A stretch of 64,000 bases of DNA from JAJXZJ01 sp050012855 (GTDB taxonomy: Bacteria > Verrucomicrobiota > Verrucomicrobiia > Limisphaerales > J093), in the NCBI GenBank assembly GCA_050012855.1, contig JBEKGJ010000008.1, forward strand, positions 1 through 64,000, in the 5' to 3' direction. Both the position numbers and the translations under genes were made by a program. The notes beneath the pieces are model-generated. The model had not been told where the DNA came from and did no database searches. It saw nothing but the letters and a program-made list of their open reading frames with translations. Positions within the stretch are counted from its first letter, which is position 1; each line of letters begins with the position of its first letter. Of this stretch, positions 26,502 to 34,240 are shown piece after piece.

Positions 26502-26605
26502 GGGGAGCGCGGGCGTCCTCGCCCGCAGTCTTCGGCGTCCCGCCGAAGACCCCGGGGGATCCGGCGGGACGCCGGATGCAGGCGACCGGGACGGTCGCGC
26601 TCCCC
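26502..26605. repeat. Multi-hairpin palindromic element (closed four-hairpin structure)
   Basis: An outer 9-bp stem (GGGGAGCGC 26502-26510 with GCGCTCCCC 26597-26605) encloses four consecutive hairpins. They are GGGC/GCCC at 26511-26526, GTCTTCGGCG-TCC-CGCCGAAGAC at 26528-26550, ATCCGGCG-GGA-CGCCGGAT at 26559-26577 and GCGACCG-GGA-CGGTCGC at 26582-26598. Stems are perfect with three-base loops TCC or GGA. The element follows the TIM-barrel gene by 20 bp and could act as a bidirectional transcription end or a mobile REP-like repeat. A related but degraded copy lies near 57785-57875. Confidence 0.8.
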
Positions 26606-26648
26606 ACTCTCGCGTTGCCTTCAGCGGCCATCGTGCGGACTCATGATT

Positions 26649-26675
26649 GGCGGCGCTCTTCCGAGCCGCCGCTAC
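26649..26675 (-). repeat. GTAGCGG...CCGCC hairpin repeat, copy 1
   Basis: Read on the minus strand it is GTAGCGGCGGCTCGGAAGAG then CGCCGCC. It pairs as an imperfect hairpin (GGCTC/GAGCGCC). The flank TGACC...CACTGGCTGACC (to 26692) is shared with the copy at 40130-40173 in the opposite orientation. Between this hairpin and the ankyrin gene stop (26811) nothing else was recognised. Confidence 0.7.
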
Positions 26676-26810
26676 GGCCTCACTGGCTGACCGTCACAGG
26701 GTCACCGTCCTGCAAGACCACGTCCTCCGCCGGTTGGCCTTCGCGGATGCCGGCGAGACTGGACGTCTTGGTTTCCGGTCGCTTCTTTTCTGGGTTTTGA
26801 ATTTGAGACC

Positions 26811-29800
26811 TCACTTCTCGGGCACTTCGATCACGTCGCCGTCGCGGAGCCAGAGGTCGTTGTCGGGATCAACGGTTTGCTCGTTGAAGACCCATTCGTG
26901 CGGCTGGCCGGTGGTGGGGTCAACGCGCCGCACTTTCACCCGCGTAAAGTCTGACGTGCTGAGCAACTGGGCGCTGCCGTTCAATGCTTCCTTGAGGTGG
27001 AATTGGAGGGTGATCGCGATGAATGGATTCGACAGGCTCAACTCATGCTGGCTAAAACTGTCGGTGACCCCGGGCAGCAACGTGACTGTTTGCGGTTGGC
27101 CTTTCACGACGGCCGTGATTTTACGCGCCAGACATTTGGCGAGGGAGTGAACGAAGTCCGCAGGCAAGCCCAGCCATTGTTCGTTCAGCTTGTGTTCACG
27201 ATCCGGGATGTTCACCAAGTCGCCCCATTCCAACGGCACGTCCTTGGAACTGTCCTCCGCCGCCACCAGCGCGGCGGCATCCACCGGAACGTAAATGAGC
27301 TGGCCAGTCTTGGGATCGCGGCGCGTGATGGTGATTTTGCTGAAATCAGGAAAAGGCACAACAACCCGCCTGCTCCCGTAGGGTGCGGCACTCGTTGGCC
27401 CCCACGGCAGCGCCGCGATGGCTTCGAGCAGCGTGAACCGGTTGAGCGAATTCGTCCCCTGCCGGAACACGGGGACAGCCACGCCGGTGCTGCGCCGCGT
27501 GACGGTGATCTGGCCGGGCCGCGGTACCCAGTCCTGCGCGCCGTGTTCGCGGAGCAACGCCACGATGTCTTTGCCTTCAGGTTGAACGAGCTTCCCGCGG
27601 AGGGGCGCGGCATAGATGTTGGGGGTGTCAAGCGTTTTTTGCGCCATCGCCAAAACGGTTTCTCCCGCCGAATCCTTGGCGTCGGGGTCCGCCCTGGCGT
27701 CCAGCAAAACCCGCATCAATTCCACATCGCGCTGGTTCACGGCGAAGTGGAGCGGTGTCCGGCCGTTGGCGTCGCGAGCGTTCACGTCGGCGCCATGAGC
27801 GAGCAGATATTTGACGAGCTCGAGGTTCTGATAGGCGACCGCGATGTGCAACGGCGTTACGTCCTGGTCGGCGACGAGAAGCCCGTTATTAGGCATCATG
27901 GGCAGTGGACCGGGCATTCCGAAGCCCGGCACCGGGATGGAGCGCGGTCCCGTGGGCGGCCTGCCCCCGGGTTGGGTCTCTCCGGCGTTCCGGTCCGCGA
28001 GCGTGGGTGTCTGTTTCGGAAAAGAGCCGTGGGCGTTCACATCCGCTTTGGCAGCCACCAGCAATTCAACCTGGATGTTCTGACCAAGCTGCACCGCCTG
28101 GTGCAGCGCGGTCCAGCCATTGGTGGTTTTGGCGTTCACGTCTGCGCCATGTTGCAGCAAGGCCTGCGTGATCAGGGGGCGCGATTGCTCGGTTGATACC
28201 ACGGCCTTCATCAGTGGGAACCACGGCTGGTCGCCGCCCTGGGTCCAGCCCGGCAGGTTCGGGTCAGCACCGGCGGCCAGGAGCGCAGCCACAAGTTCAA
28301 AGTGGGGGGCATCCACGGCGTAGTGCAAGGGCGTGTTGCCGCCGTGATCGCGGACGTTCAGTTCCGGCTTGCGCTCAAGGAGCTGTCCGAGTGTGTCCTT
28401 CGCGTTGGCAAGCACGGCCCAGTGAACGGGCGTGATGCCGCTGGCGGCCTTCGCGTTCAGGTTCGCGCCGTGATCCAACAGCAGCCGGGTCAGGTTCGTG
28501 CTGCCTGTGCCCACCGGCGCGAACAGGACCGGCCATTCCTTGTCAGGGAGACTTTCGTGCATGGAGCCTTGGTTGTCCCTATAGGTCGCCGGCACCAGCG
28601 CTTCAAGGTTGGCGTGGTGGTCCAGCAGCAACGCGACCAGTGCCGGGTGCAAATCGCGGACAGCGAAGAACATTGCGGTGTAGCCGCTGGCATCGAATCC
28701 ATTCACATCGGCACCATGTTCCAGGAGCAGCTTCGCGGGCGCCGACTGGTTATGAAGAATGGCCGGAATCAGCGGCGTATCGCCACGTTGGTCCCTGGCA
28801 TTGATGTCGGCGCCGTTCTTCAGCAGGAATTCAACCATCGCCGGGAAACCATTCTCTGCTGCCAAGTGAAGCGCTGTGGTGCCACCGGTACTGGCAATGG
28901 TTGCCTTGGCATTCGTTTGCGCGCCCTTGGCCAGGAGCACTTCGGCCACCTCCACAAAGCCGTGTTCGGCGGCGGCATGGAGCGGCGTCGCGCCATCGCG
29001 GCCAGCGGCGTTCACGTTCGCGCCGGCCGCCAACAGAACCTCGCACACCCGCTTGTGGCCGCTCGCCGCCGCAAGGTGCAACGGCGTGTTGCCCTGGCTG
29101 TCCCCGGCATTCACGTCGGCCTTGTTGGCCAGCAGATACTCGATCACGGCCAGGTATCCCATCCCGGCCGCCTTATAGAGCGGCGTGCCGCTGCCATCTG
29201 AATTGCGGGCGTTTATAAGGTCCGGGCTGTCCTTGATGATCGCCTGAATGCGCTGGATTTCCTCGGCTTCCTCTTTCGTGGCGGGCGCGTCCGCCGTGCC
29301 AAAGTCGGGCGCGGTGGTCGTCGCCGTGGCCGTTTGCAGGATGGCGGCCAGGCGCTTGCTGAAGGGGGTGTTCAAGTCGGCCGCGGCGGTCGTCGCCGTG
29401 GCCGCGCCCGGCCCGCGCTGGGCGGCCGCGAGTTCGCGCTGGAGCGAAAGCAGTTCGCGCCGGGCGGGGATTTCGTCGAGCGGCGGCGCGTTGCCCACCT
29501 CGATCCGCTTGCGCATCTCCTGCAAGTCCAGCTCGGCCAGTTTGATCTCCTCCTGGACCAAGGCGACCTGGCGGTCCTTGGCGGCGTTCTCCGGCAACTG
29601 GCGCTGGAGGTTGAGCAGCTCGCGCCGGACCTTGCGGATTTCGTCCTGGCCGGCCCTGCCCATCTCGACTTTTTTCTGCGCGACCGCCAATTCCTGCTCC
29701 ACCAGCTTGATTTCCTCCTTCAGCGATTGTTCATCCGCCGGGCTGGTGGCCGGACGGGTCGCGACCGCCGGCGAAGCGCCGGTCGCGTCCTGCAGGACCG

Positions 29801-30536
29801 CGAGCCGGGCCCGCTGGATGCCGAGGATGAACTCGATGCGTGCGCTGATGACCGCGAGCTGCTGATCCAGCTCCGATTGCGACCGGGCCGCGGTGATTTC
29901 CGAACCGGATGAGAGGAGGTCGGCTCGGCCTTCGGCGTTGAGGGCGACGTGAAAGGCGTTCGTTTTCAGGTCGGGTTGGCTGCGGAACAGCGCCGCCTGG
30001 TCGCGCAGCTTGGGCACGTTGAGCAGCATCTTCATCAAGCCGTCGTCGGGGAAGAACGCGAGCACGGCGCGCGCCTGCTTCTCGGGATCGTCCTTCAGGC
30101 GCTCCATGCTGGCAAGCTGGGCGGCGAGCCGGGCGGCTTCGTCGCTCGCGCCGGCGGATGCGTTGACGGACGGACTGCCGGATGCGCTGGCATCACGGCT
30201 GAGCGCGCCGAGGGCGACGAGGTTGCCGCGGCTGAGTTTGACGAGGTTCGTTTCGCCGCTGAAATCGAGCAGCAGGCGTTGATAGGCGGCTACGGCGTCG
30301 TTGGTCCGGCCGAGCTGACGGTAGCATTCGGCGAGGCGGAAGACGGCGGTGGCGCCGGCCTGGCGTTGGGCGTCGGTCTGGCGGACGGCGCTTTCGTACG
30401 CCTTCGCCGCGGCGGTGTAATCGTGGTTGACCTCCTCCTCCAGCAGGCCTTTTTGCAGCGAGTCGGTGAACGGGTCGGCAGCGAACGCAGCGGTGCTCAG
30501 GGCGACCGCGAGCAGCAAAGCAAATCGAGTTTTCAT
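26811..30536 (-). CDS. Large TPR / coiled-coil / ankyrin-repeat protein with SLBB-like C-terminus
   Basis: 1241 residues from ATG 30536 (MKTRFALLLAVALSTAAFAADP, signal peptide); the frame extends further upstream but that part is repeat DNA. Residues ~20-110 carry TPR-like helices (FRLAECYRQLGRTNDAVAAY). Residues ~265-420 are coiled coil (LKEEIKLVEQELAVAQKKVE). About 13 ankyrin repeats follow (~430-965; TPLHLAAASGHKRVCEVLLA, ADVNARDANGRTPLHFAVN). The last ~240 residues hold three segments like ITITRRDPKTGQLIYVPVD and LWLRDGDVIEVPEK, resembling the SLBB/soluble-ligand-binding domains of polysaccharide export proteins. Export plus binding modules suggest a periplasmic scaffold or sensor (inference). 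It lies downstream of a two-component pair on the same strand. Confidence 0.82.
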   Translation of the reverse strand: MKTRFALLLAVALSTAAFAADPFTDSLQKGLLEEEVNHDYTAAAKAYESAVRQTDAQRQAGATAVFRLAECYRQLGRTNDAVAAYQRLLLDFSGETNLVKLSRGNLVALGALSRDASASGSPSVNASAGASDEAARLAAQLASMERLKDDPEKQARAVLAFFPDDGLMKMLLNVPKLRDQAALFRSQPDLKTNAFHVALNAEGRADLLSSGSEITAARSQSELDQQLAVISARIEFILGIQRARLAVLQDATGASPAVATRPATSPADEQSLKEEIKLVEQELAVAQKKVEMGRAGQDEIRKVRRELLNLQRQLPENAAKDRQVALVQEEIKLAELDLQEMRKRIEVGNAPPLDEIPARRELLSLQRELAAAQRGPGAATATTAAADLNTPFSKRLAAILQTATATTTAPDFGTADAPATKEEAEEIQRIQAIIKDSPDLINARNSDGSGTPLYKAAGMGYLAVIEYLLANKADVNAGDSQGNTPLHLAAASGHKRVCEVLLAAGANVNAAGRDGATPLHAAAEHGFVEVAEVLLAKGAQTNAKATIASTGGTTALHLAAENGFPAMVEFLLKNGADINARDQRGDTPLIPAILHNQSAPAKLLLEHGADVNGFDASGYTAMFFAVRDLHPALVALLLDHHANLEALVPATYRDNQGSMHESLPDKEWPVLFAPVGTGSTNLTRLLLDHGANLNAKAASGITPVHWAVLANAKDTLGQLLERKPELNVRDHGGNTPLHYAVDAPHFELVAALLAAGADPNLPGWTQGGDQPWFPLMKAVVSTEQSRPLITQALLQHGADVNAKTTNGWTALHQAVQLGQNIQVELLVAAKADVNAHGSFPKQTPTLADRNAGETQPGGRPPTGPRSIPVPGFGMPGPLPMMPNNGLLVADQDVTPLHIAVAYQNLELVKYLLAHGADVNARDANGRTPLHFAVNQRDVELMRVLLDARADPDAKDSAGETVLAMAQKTLDTPNIYAAPLRGKLVQPEGKDIVALLREHGAQDWVPRPGQITVTRRSTGVAVPVFRQGTNSLNRFTLLEAIAALPWGPTSAAPYGSRRVVVPFPDFSKITITRRDPKTGQLIYVPVDAAALVAAEDSSKDVPLEWGDLVNIPDREHKLNEQWLGLPADFVHSLAKCLARKITAVVKGQPQTVTLLPGVTDSFSQHELSLSNPFIAITLQFHLKEALNGSAQLLSTSDFTRVKVRRVDPTTGQPHEWVFNEQTVDPDNDLWLRDGDVIEVPEK

Positions 30537-30886
30537 GGCGCGAGGATGGCGCAGGCGAAGCGCGGAGTTGTCATGGTTGTGCAAAATCAGACGCGAATGA
30601 CATGGATGAGAACAGACACGAATTGCACGAATTCGCACGAATCTACACGAAGCCGAACAAACCGGCCCAAACGGTAGCTGCGGGCCTTTCGCCGTAGCGG
30701 CGTCTCGGTAGAACGCCGCCATTTGAACGCAGGCGGGAAGAGTGCGGCGGTCTGCCGACGCGCCGCTATGCCGGGCCAAGGCCCCGATGCCAAGGGCGAA
30801 GGGAAGAACGGTTCGCTGTCTTCTCGCGTTCTTGCGGCGAATCGGGTCCGTGGCTGGGTTTCGTGAGTTTCGTATTTCGTGGTTCA
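30537..30886. repeat. Intergenic space with hairpin repeats and CACGAA words
   Basis: About 350 bases, no gene. It holds the word series ACGAATTGCACGAATTCGCA at 30618-30640. The hairpin GTAGCGGCGTCTCGGTAGAA then CGCCGCC at 30694-30720 is a copy of the GTAGCGG family. A further partly inverted copy (GCGGCGGTCTGCCGACGCGC) lies around 30743-30770. Confidence 0.7.
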
Positions 30887-31573
30887 TCATGGGCCTAACT
30901 CCAGGCGGTAGCCGACGCCGTGAACGGTCTTGATCCAACGCGGCGCGTCGGGATGCGGTTCGAGCTTGGCGCGCAGGCTGGCGACGTGGGTGTCCACCGT
31001 GCGCGTGGTCGGGAACGCGCCGTAGCCCCAGACGAGGTCGAGAAAGCGCTCGCGGCTCACCGGCTCGCCCTCGGCCTCGGCCAGCAGGCGCAGCATGGCG
31101 AATTCCTTCGCGGTGAGATGCAACTCCGTGCGCCCCCGCCAGGCGCGGAGTTGCGCGAGATCAATCCGCACGTCGCCGAGCCGGAGTTCGAGCACGGCCT
31201 TTTCGCCCCGCTGGCTGCGACGCAGCAGTGCCCGCACCCGGGCCAGCAATTCATCGGTGCTGAACGGTTTCATCAGGTAATCGTCCGCGCCGGCGTTGAG
31301 GCCGGTGACGCGGTCCTCGACCTGCCCCTTGGCCGTGAGCATCAGGATCGGTTCGGCGTGGCCGAGCCGGCGCAGTTCGGCGCACAACGCGAAGCCGTCG
31401 AGCTTGGGCAGCATGATGTCGAGCAGCAGGAGGTCGGGCTTTTCCTTGAGGGCGCGGTCCAGGCCTTCGGCGCCATCGGCGGCGGTGATGACACGGTAGC
31501 CTTCCGCCTCGAGCACGTCGGTCAGCGCCGTCCGCATGGCGGGTTCGTCTTCGATGATCAGCAGGCGCGGCAT
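30887..31573 (-). CDS. OmpR/PhoB-family response regulator
   Basis: 228 residues from ATG 31573. Receiver domain with acidic pocket IIEDE, phospho-acceptor Asp in LLLLDIMLPKLDG, Thr in LMLTAKG and Lys in YLMKPF. Then a winged-helix DNA-binding domain (LHLTAKEFAMLRLLAEAEGE, TVDTHVASLRAKLE, IKTVHGVGYRLE). It lies 88 bp downstream of its likely partner kinase on the same strand; the gap contains GTTGATAGTTGATAGTTGAT-type repeats. Probable targets include the downstream ankyrin gene (inference). Confidence 0.93.
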   Translation of the reverse strand: MPRLLIIEDEPAMRTALTDVLEAEGYRVITAADGAEGLDRALKEKPDLLLLDIMLPKLDGFALCAELRRLGHAEPILMLTAKGQVEDRVTGLNAGADDYLMKPFSTDELLARVRALLRRSQRGEKAVLELRLGDVRIDLAQLRAWRGRTELHLTAKEFAMLRLLAEAEGEPVSRERFLDLVWGYGAFPTTRTVDTHVASLRAKLEPHPDAPRWIKTVHGVGYRLELGP

Positions 31574-31661
31574 GGTGGCGGGGTTGATAGTTGATAGTTG
31601 ATGGTTGAACGATCCCAAGTCGCGGCCGGCAGATGGCCTGCGCCTCCGTGTGAATCCGTGT

Positions 31662-33986
31662 TCATCCGTGATTGGAGTTGGGATCGCGCCTGACCGGCAA
31701 TTCGATGATGAACCGGCTGCCCTTGCCAACCTCGCTCTCGACCCGCACCCGTCCGCCGTGCGCAGCGACGACGTGCTGGACAATCGTGAGGCCGATGCCA
31801 ACGCCGGGCGTCTCCCGGCGCAACTCGGAACCACGCCGGTAAAACGGCTCGAAGATGCGGCCGTGCTCCGCCGCCGGAATGCCCGGGCCGTGATCGCTGA
31901 CGGAAAGGTTGAGAGTTGAGGGTTGAGAGTTGAGGGATGAGGTTTGAGAGTTGAGGGAAATGGTGACGGTTTCGCCGGCGGGCGAGTGCTTTACGGCGTT
32001 GTCAATCAGGTTCACCAGCGCCTGCTGGATGGCGCGGCCGTCCAGATCGGGTTGAGGGGTGATAGTTGAGGGTTGAGGGATCGAAAACTCGAGGCGGACA
32101 TGGCGTTCGGCGGCGTAGGGCTGCATGACTTCGACGGTTTGCCGGACCAACTCCGCGAGGTCCGTCGGCTCGAACTCGTAGCGCTTCCGGCCCTGGTCTA
32201 TCCGCGAGAAATCGAGGGCGTTCTCGATCAGCGCCGACAACCGGCGGCATTCCTGGCCGATGAGCCGGAAGTAATCGCGCCGCTTCGCCTCGTCGGTGAC
32301 TTTGCCGCGGTCGAGGTTTTCGGCCAGCAACCGCACGGAGGCGATGGGGGCGCGCAGTTCGTGGGACACGCTGGAAACGAAATTCGATTTCATCTCGCTG
32401 AGGCGGAGCTGCCGCGCGAAGGCGCGTTGGGCGGCAACGAGCCCGGTCAATGCGGTGACCGCGGCCGCGAGAATCAACGCGCCGAAGAGCCACCCACGCT
32501 GCCGCTGCCGGGCGTACAGCAACGGCGCGTCGGCCAGCGAAATCCGCACGACGAGGTTGCGCAGCAAGGCCCCGTCCGGGTTCGCACTGATCGCGGGTCG
32601 GCTGGTCGCCTCCGCGAGCAGGGGCAGGCTGGCCGCGGCGGTCGAATGGCTTTGCGCGCCGCCCCCAGGCAGCCATGAGCGACCGCCAAACTGCACCGCC
32701 ACGACCGCGTAGCGCGGGACGGCGGAGGCCGCTACGACATTTGACAAGGCCCGCTCCACCCGTTGTGCCGGGACGAGCCGGACCTCGAACGTCGGTAGCG
32801 GCCGAGCACTGCCATCCAAGCCCGAAGGCACAGGCTCCCGCTCAATCGCGGCCAGGAATGCTTCATTGTCCGGGGCGTCGAAGGCGAGAACGTCGTTGGT
32901 CCAGCCGGCTGGGTCATGCTGGTCGCGCAAAGCCGCCAGGGTGCGCCGGGTATGCTCCTCGGCCTTCCACAACTCGTGCAGCGCTGTCATGTATGCGCGG
33001 GTTCCACTCGTGTTGGGAACGAGGTGGGCGTCCATCTTCCACAACTCGTGCAGCGCTGTCATGTATGCGGGGGTTCCAGCGGTCGGGGCCACTGCACCGG
33101 ATGGGGCGTTAGTCCGAACACGCGACTCGAGTTCGCGCAGGATGACCGGGCTCAGCACCGACGGCGTGTCGAGCACGAGCGGAGCGAATTGGGCGCAGGT
33201 TTGCGGCGAAAACTCGCGTCCAGGGCTTTGAACGCGGAGCGCCTGCAGGGCGGCGAGCTGGCCCAGCGGCAGGCCGCTGGCCGATACCGCACCAGCCCGC
33301 TGGCGCGCGAAAGCCAGCAGGTTGGTGAAGACCGCTTCTGCCGGAAGGGAACGGTCACGGAGTTGGAGCTGCAAAAACTCGGCATTGGCTTTTGCCTCGT
33401 CCGGTGGATTGCTGGCCAGGAATTGCCGCAACGCATCCTCCGCTGGCGCATCGGGCCGACCGGTCATGGCCGCTTGCGCAGCCTGCCACAACTGAAACTG
33501 GTCGGCGCCCAACGCGCTCAACCAATCCGGCGGCGCCGGCGTTGCTGGATAATCCCTCGGTGCGAGCGGCCGGCCGGCGGCGTCCACTCGGCAGCGCGCC
33601 CGTAACGGTGACGCCGGCACCGAGAACGGATGTGGTATCTCGAAAGCCGGCCGGTATTCCGCGGAATCGGGGGCCTGGCCGACGTTCGTCAGCCCCCGGC
33701 CAACTTCGCTGTCATGCCAAGCGAGAAGCTCTGCCAAGCCCCACTCGTAACTGGACCAAGTCCGTTCGACTGCCGGCGCCGCTTCGCGCGCCATCTGATC
33801 CGCCAGAATCTGGGCGCTCTCCTTCGCCTGTTGCTCCGCCAGCGCGCGGTCCTGGCGCAGCGAGACCAGCCCCAGCGCGGCTAGGACGACGACCGGCAAC
33901 ACCACCAGCGCCGCCTGCCAGACGAAGGTGGGGCGGCGCGGCGGGCGTGGACCGGTGGCATTCATGTAGGCAGTGCTGGGTGCCAT
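31662..33986 (-). CDS. Sensor histidine kinase with repeat-derived insertions
   Basis: 774 residues from ATG 33986 (ATG 33965 is an alternative). TM1 (FVWQAALVVLPVVVLAALGLVSL), a ~430-residue sensor region, TM2 (GWLFGALILAAAVTALTGLVAA), then HisKA with H-box SSVSHELRAPIASV and HATPase with N-box LVNLIDNAVKHSP, DHGPGIP and GVGIGLTIV. Three oddities: a duplicated YMTALHELWK motif in the sensor part; PQPSTITPQP just before the N-box; and SLNSQTSSLNSQPSTLNLS between the N- and G1-boxes. The last two are encoded by the dispersed GTTGAG repeat. All catalytic boxes are intact, so the kinase may still work. Pairs with the regulator at 30887-31573. Confidence 0.9.
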   Translation of the reverse strand: MAPSTAYMNATGPRPPRRPTFVWQAALVVLPVVVLAALGLVSLRQDRALAEQQAKESAQILADQMAREAAPAVERTWSSYEWGLAELLAWHDSEVGRGLTNVGQAPDSAEYRPAFEIPHPFSVPASPLRARCRVDAAGRPLAPRDYPATPAPPDWLSALGADQFQLWQAAQAAMTGRPDAPAEDALRQFLASNPPDEAKANAEFLQLQLRDRSLPAEAVFTNLLAFARQRAGAVSASGLPLGQLAALQALRVQSPGREFSPQTCAQFAPLVLDTPSVLSPVILRELESRVRTNAPSGAVAPTAGTPAYMTALHELWKMDAHLVPNTSGTRAYMTALHELWKAEEHTRRTLAALRDQHDPAGWTNDVLAFDAPDNEAFLAAIEREPVPSGLDGSARPLPTFEVRLVPAQRVERALSNVVAASAVPRYAVVAVQFGGRSWLPGGGAQSHSTAAASLPLLAEATSRPAISANPDGALLRNLVVRISLADAPLLYARQRQRGWLFGALILAAAVTALTGLVAAQRAFARQLRLSEMKSNFVSSVSHELRAPIASVRLLAENLDRGKVTDEAKRRDYFRLIGQECRRLSALIENALDFSRIDQGRKRYEFEPTDLAELVRQTVEVMQPYAAERHVRLEFSIPQPSTITPQPDLDGRAIQQALVNLIDNAVKHSPAGETVTISLNSQTSSLNSQPSTLNLSVSDHGPGIPAAEHGRIFEPFYRRGSELRRETPGVGIGLTIVQHVVAAHGGRVRVESEVGKGSRFIIELPVRRDPNSNHG
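31907..31958 (-). repeat. GTTGAG/CTCAAC repeat inside kinase ATPase domain
   Basis: About 52 bases of GTTGAGAGTTGAGGGTTGAG-type sequence (plus strand) encode residues ~676-693 of the kinase in frame. The same words appear in non-coding DNA at 6401-6411, 15429-15465 and 31585-31606, and in the helicase gene at 52701-52735. Confidence 0.85.
32051..32080 (-). repeat. Second GTTGAG repeat in the kinase gene
   Basis: GTTGAGGGGTGATAGTTGAG plus GGTTGAGGGA on the plus strand, encoding the Pro/Ser/Thr stretch IPQPSTITPQPD before the N-box (residues ~635-645). Same repeat family as 31907-31958. Confidence 0.8.
32964..33078 (-). repeat. 72-bp-spaced direct repeat in kinase sensor region
   Basis: CTTCCACAACTCGTGCAGCG and the following bases occur at 32964-33006 and again at 33036-33078 with a single difference over 43 bases. 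The spacing is 72 bp (24 codons), so both copies read YMTALHELWK in frame. This looks like a recent small tandem duplication. Confidence 0.9.
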
Positions 33987-34107
33987 TGATACCAGAGGCT
34001 GCCCGGTGGGCCGAGCCGATTTGTCATGGAAATGTAAAATTGCCCGCCCGTCCGTCGCGTCCGGGTGCGGCTCCCGAACCGCAACCGATTTGTACTCAAT
34101 TTGCGTG

Positions 34108-34133
34108 GTAGCGGCGTTCGGCAGAACGCCGCC
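34108..34133 (+). repeat. GTAGCGG...CCGCC hairpin repeat, copy 3
   Basis: GTAGCGGCGTTCGGCAGAAC then GCCGCC, with a perfect 7-bp stem CGGCGTT/AACGCCG and loop CGGCAG, followed by a run of T (34137-34143). It lies between the kinase gene and guaA (33987-34240). The stem plus T-run looks like a terminator, but no plus-strand gene ends upstream, so it is read as a repeat copy. Nothing else was recognised in this 254-bp space. Confidence 0.75.
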
Positions 34134-34240
34134 GTCCTTTTTTGTCGGGGGAACCGCCGATTTGCCCTCAAATTTGTGGCGGGCATTCTTTTTGGCTCGC
34201 CATCCGGGCGGCGGGGCGGCAAATAGTCGCTTTTGCTTCC

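Noticed and set aside
34108..34143. Hairpin plus T-run as a terminator
   Set aside because: No plus-strand gene ends upstream, and the sequence is one of five dispersed copies of the same hairpin repeat.
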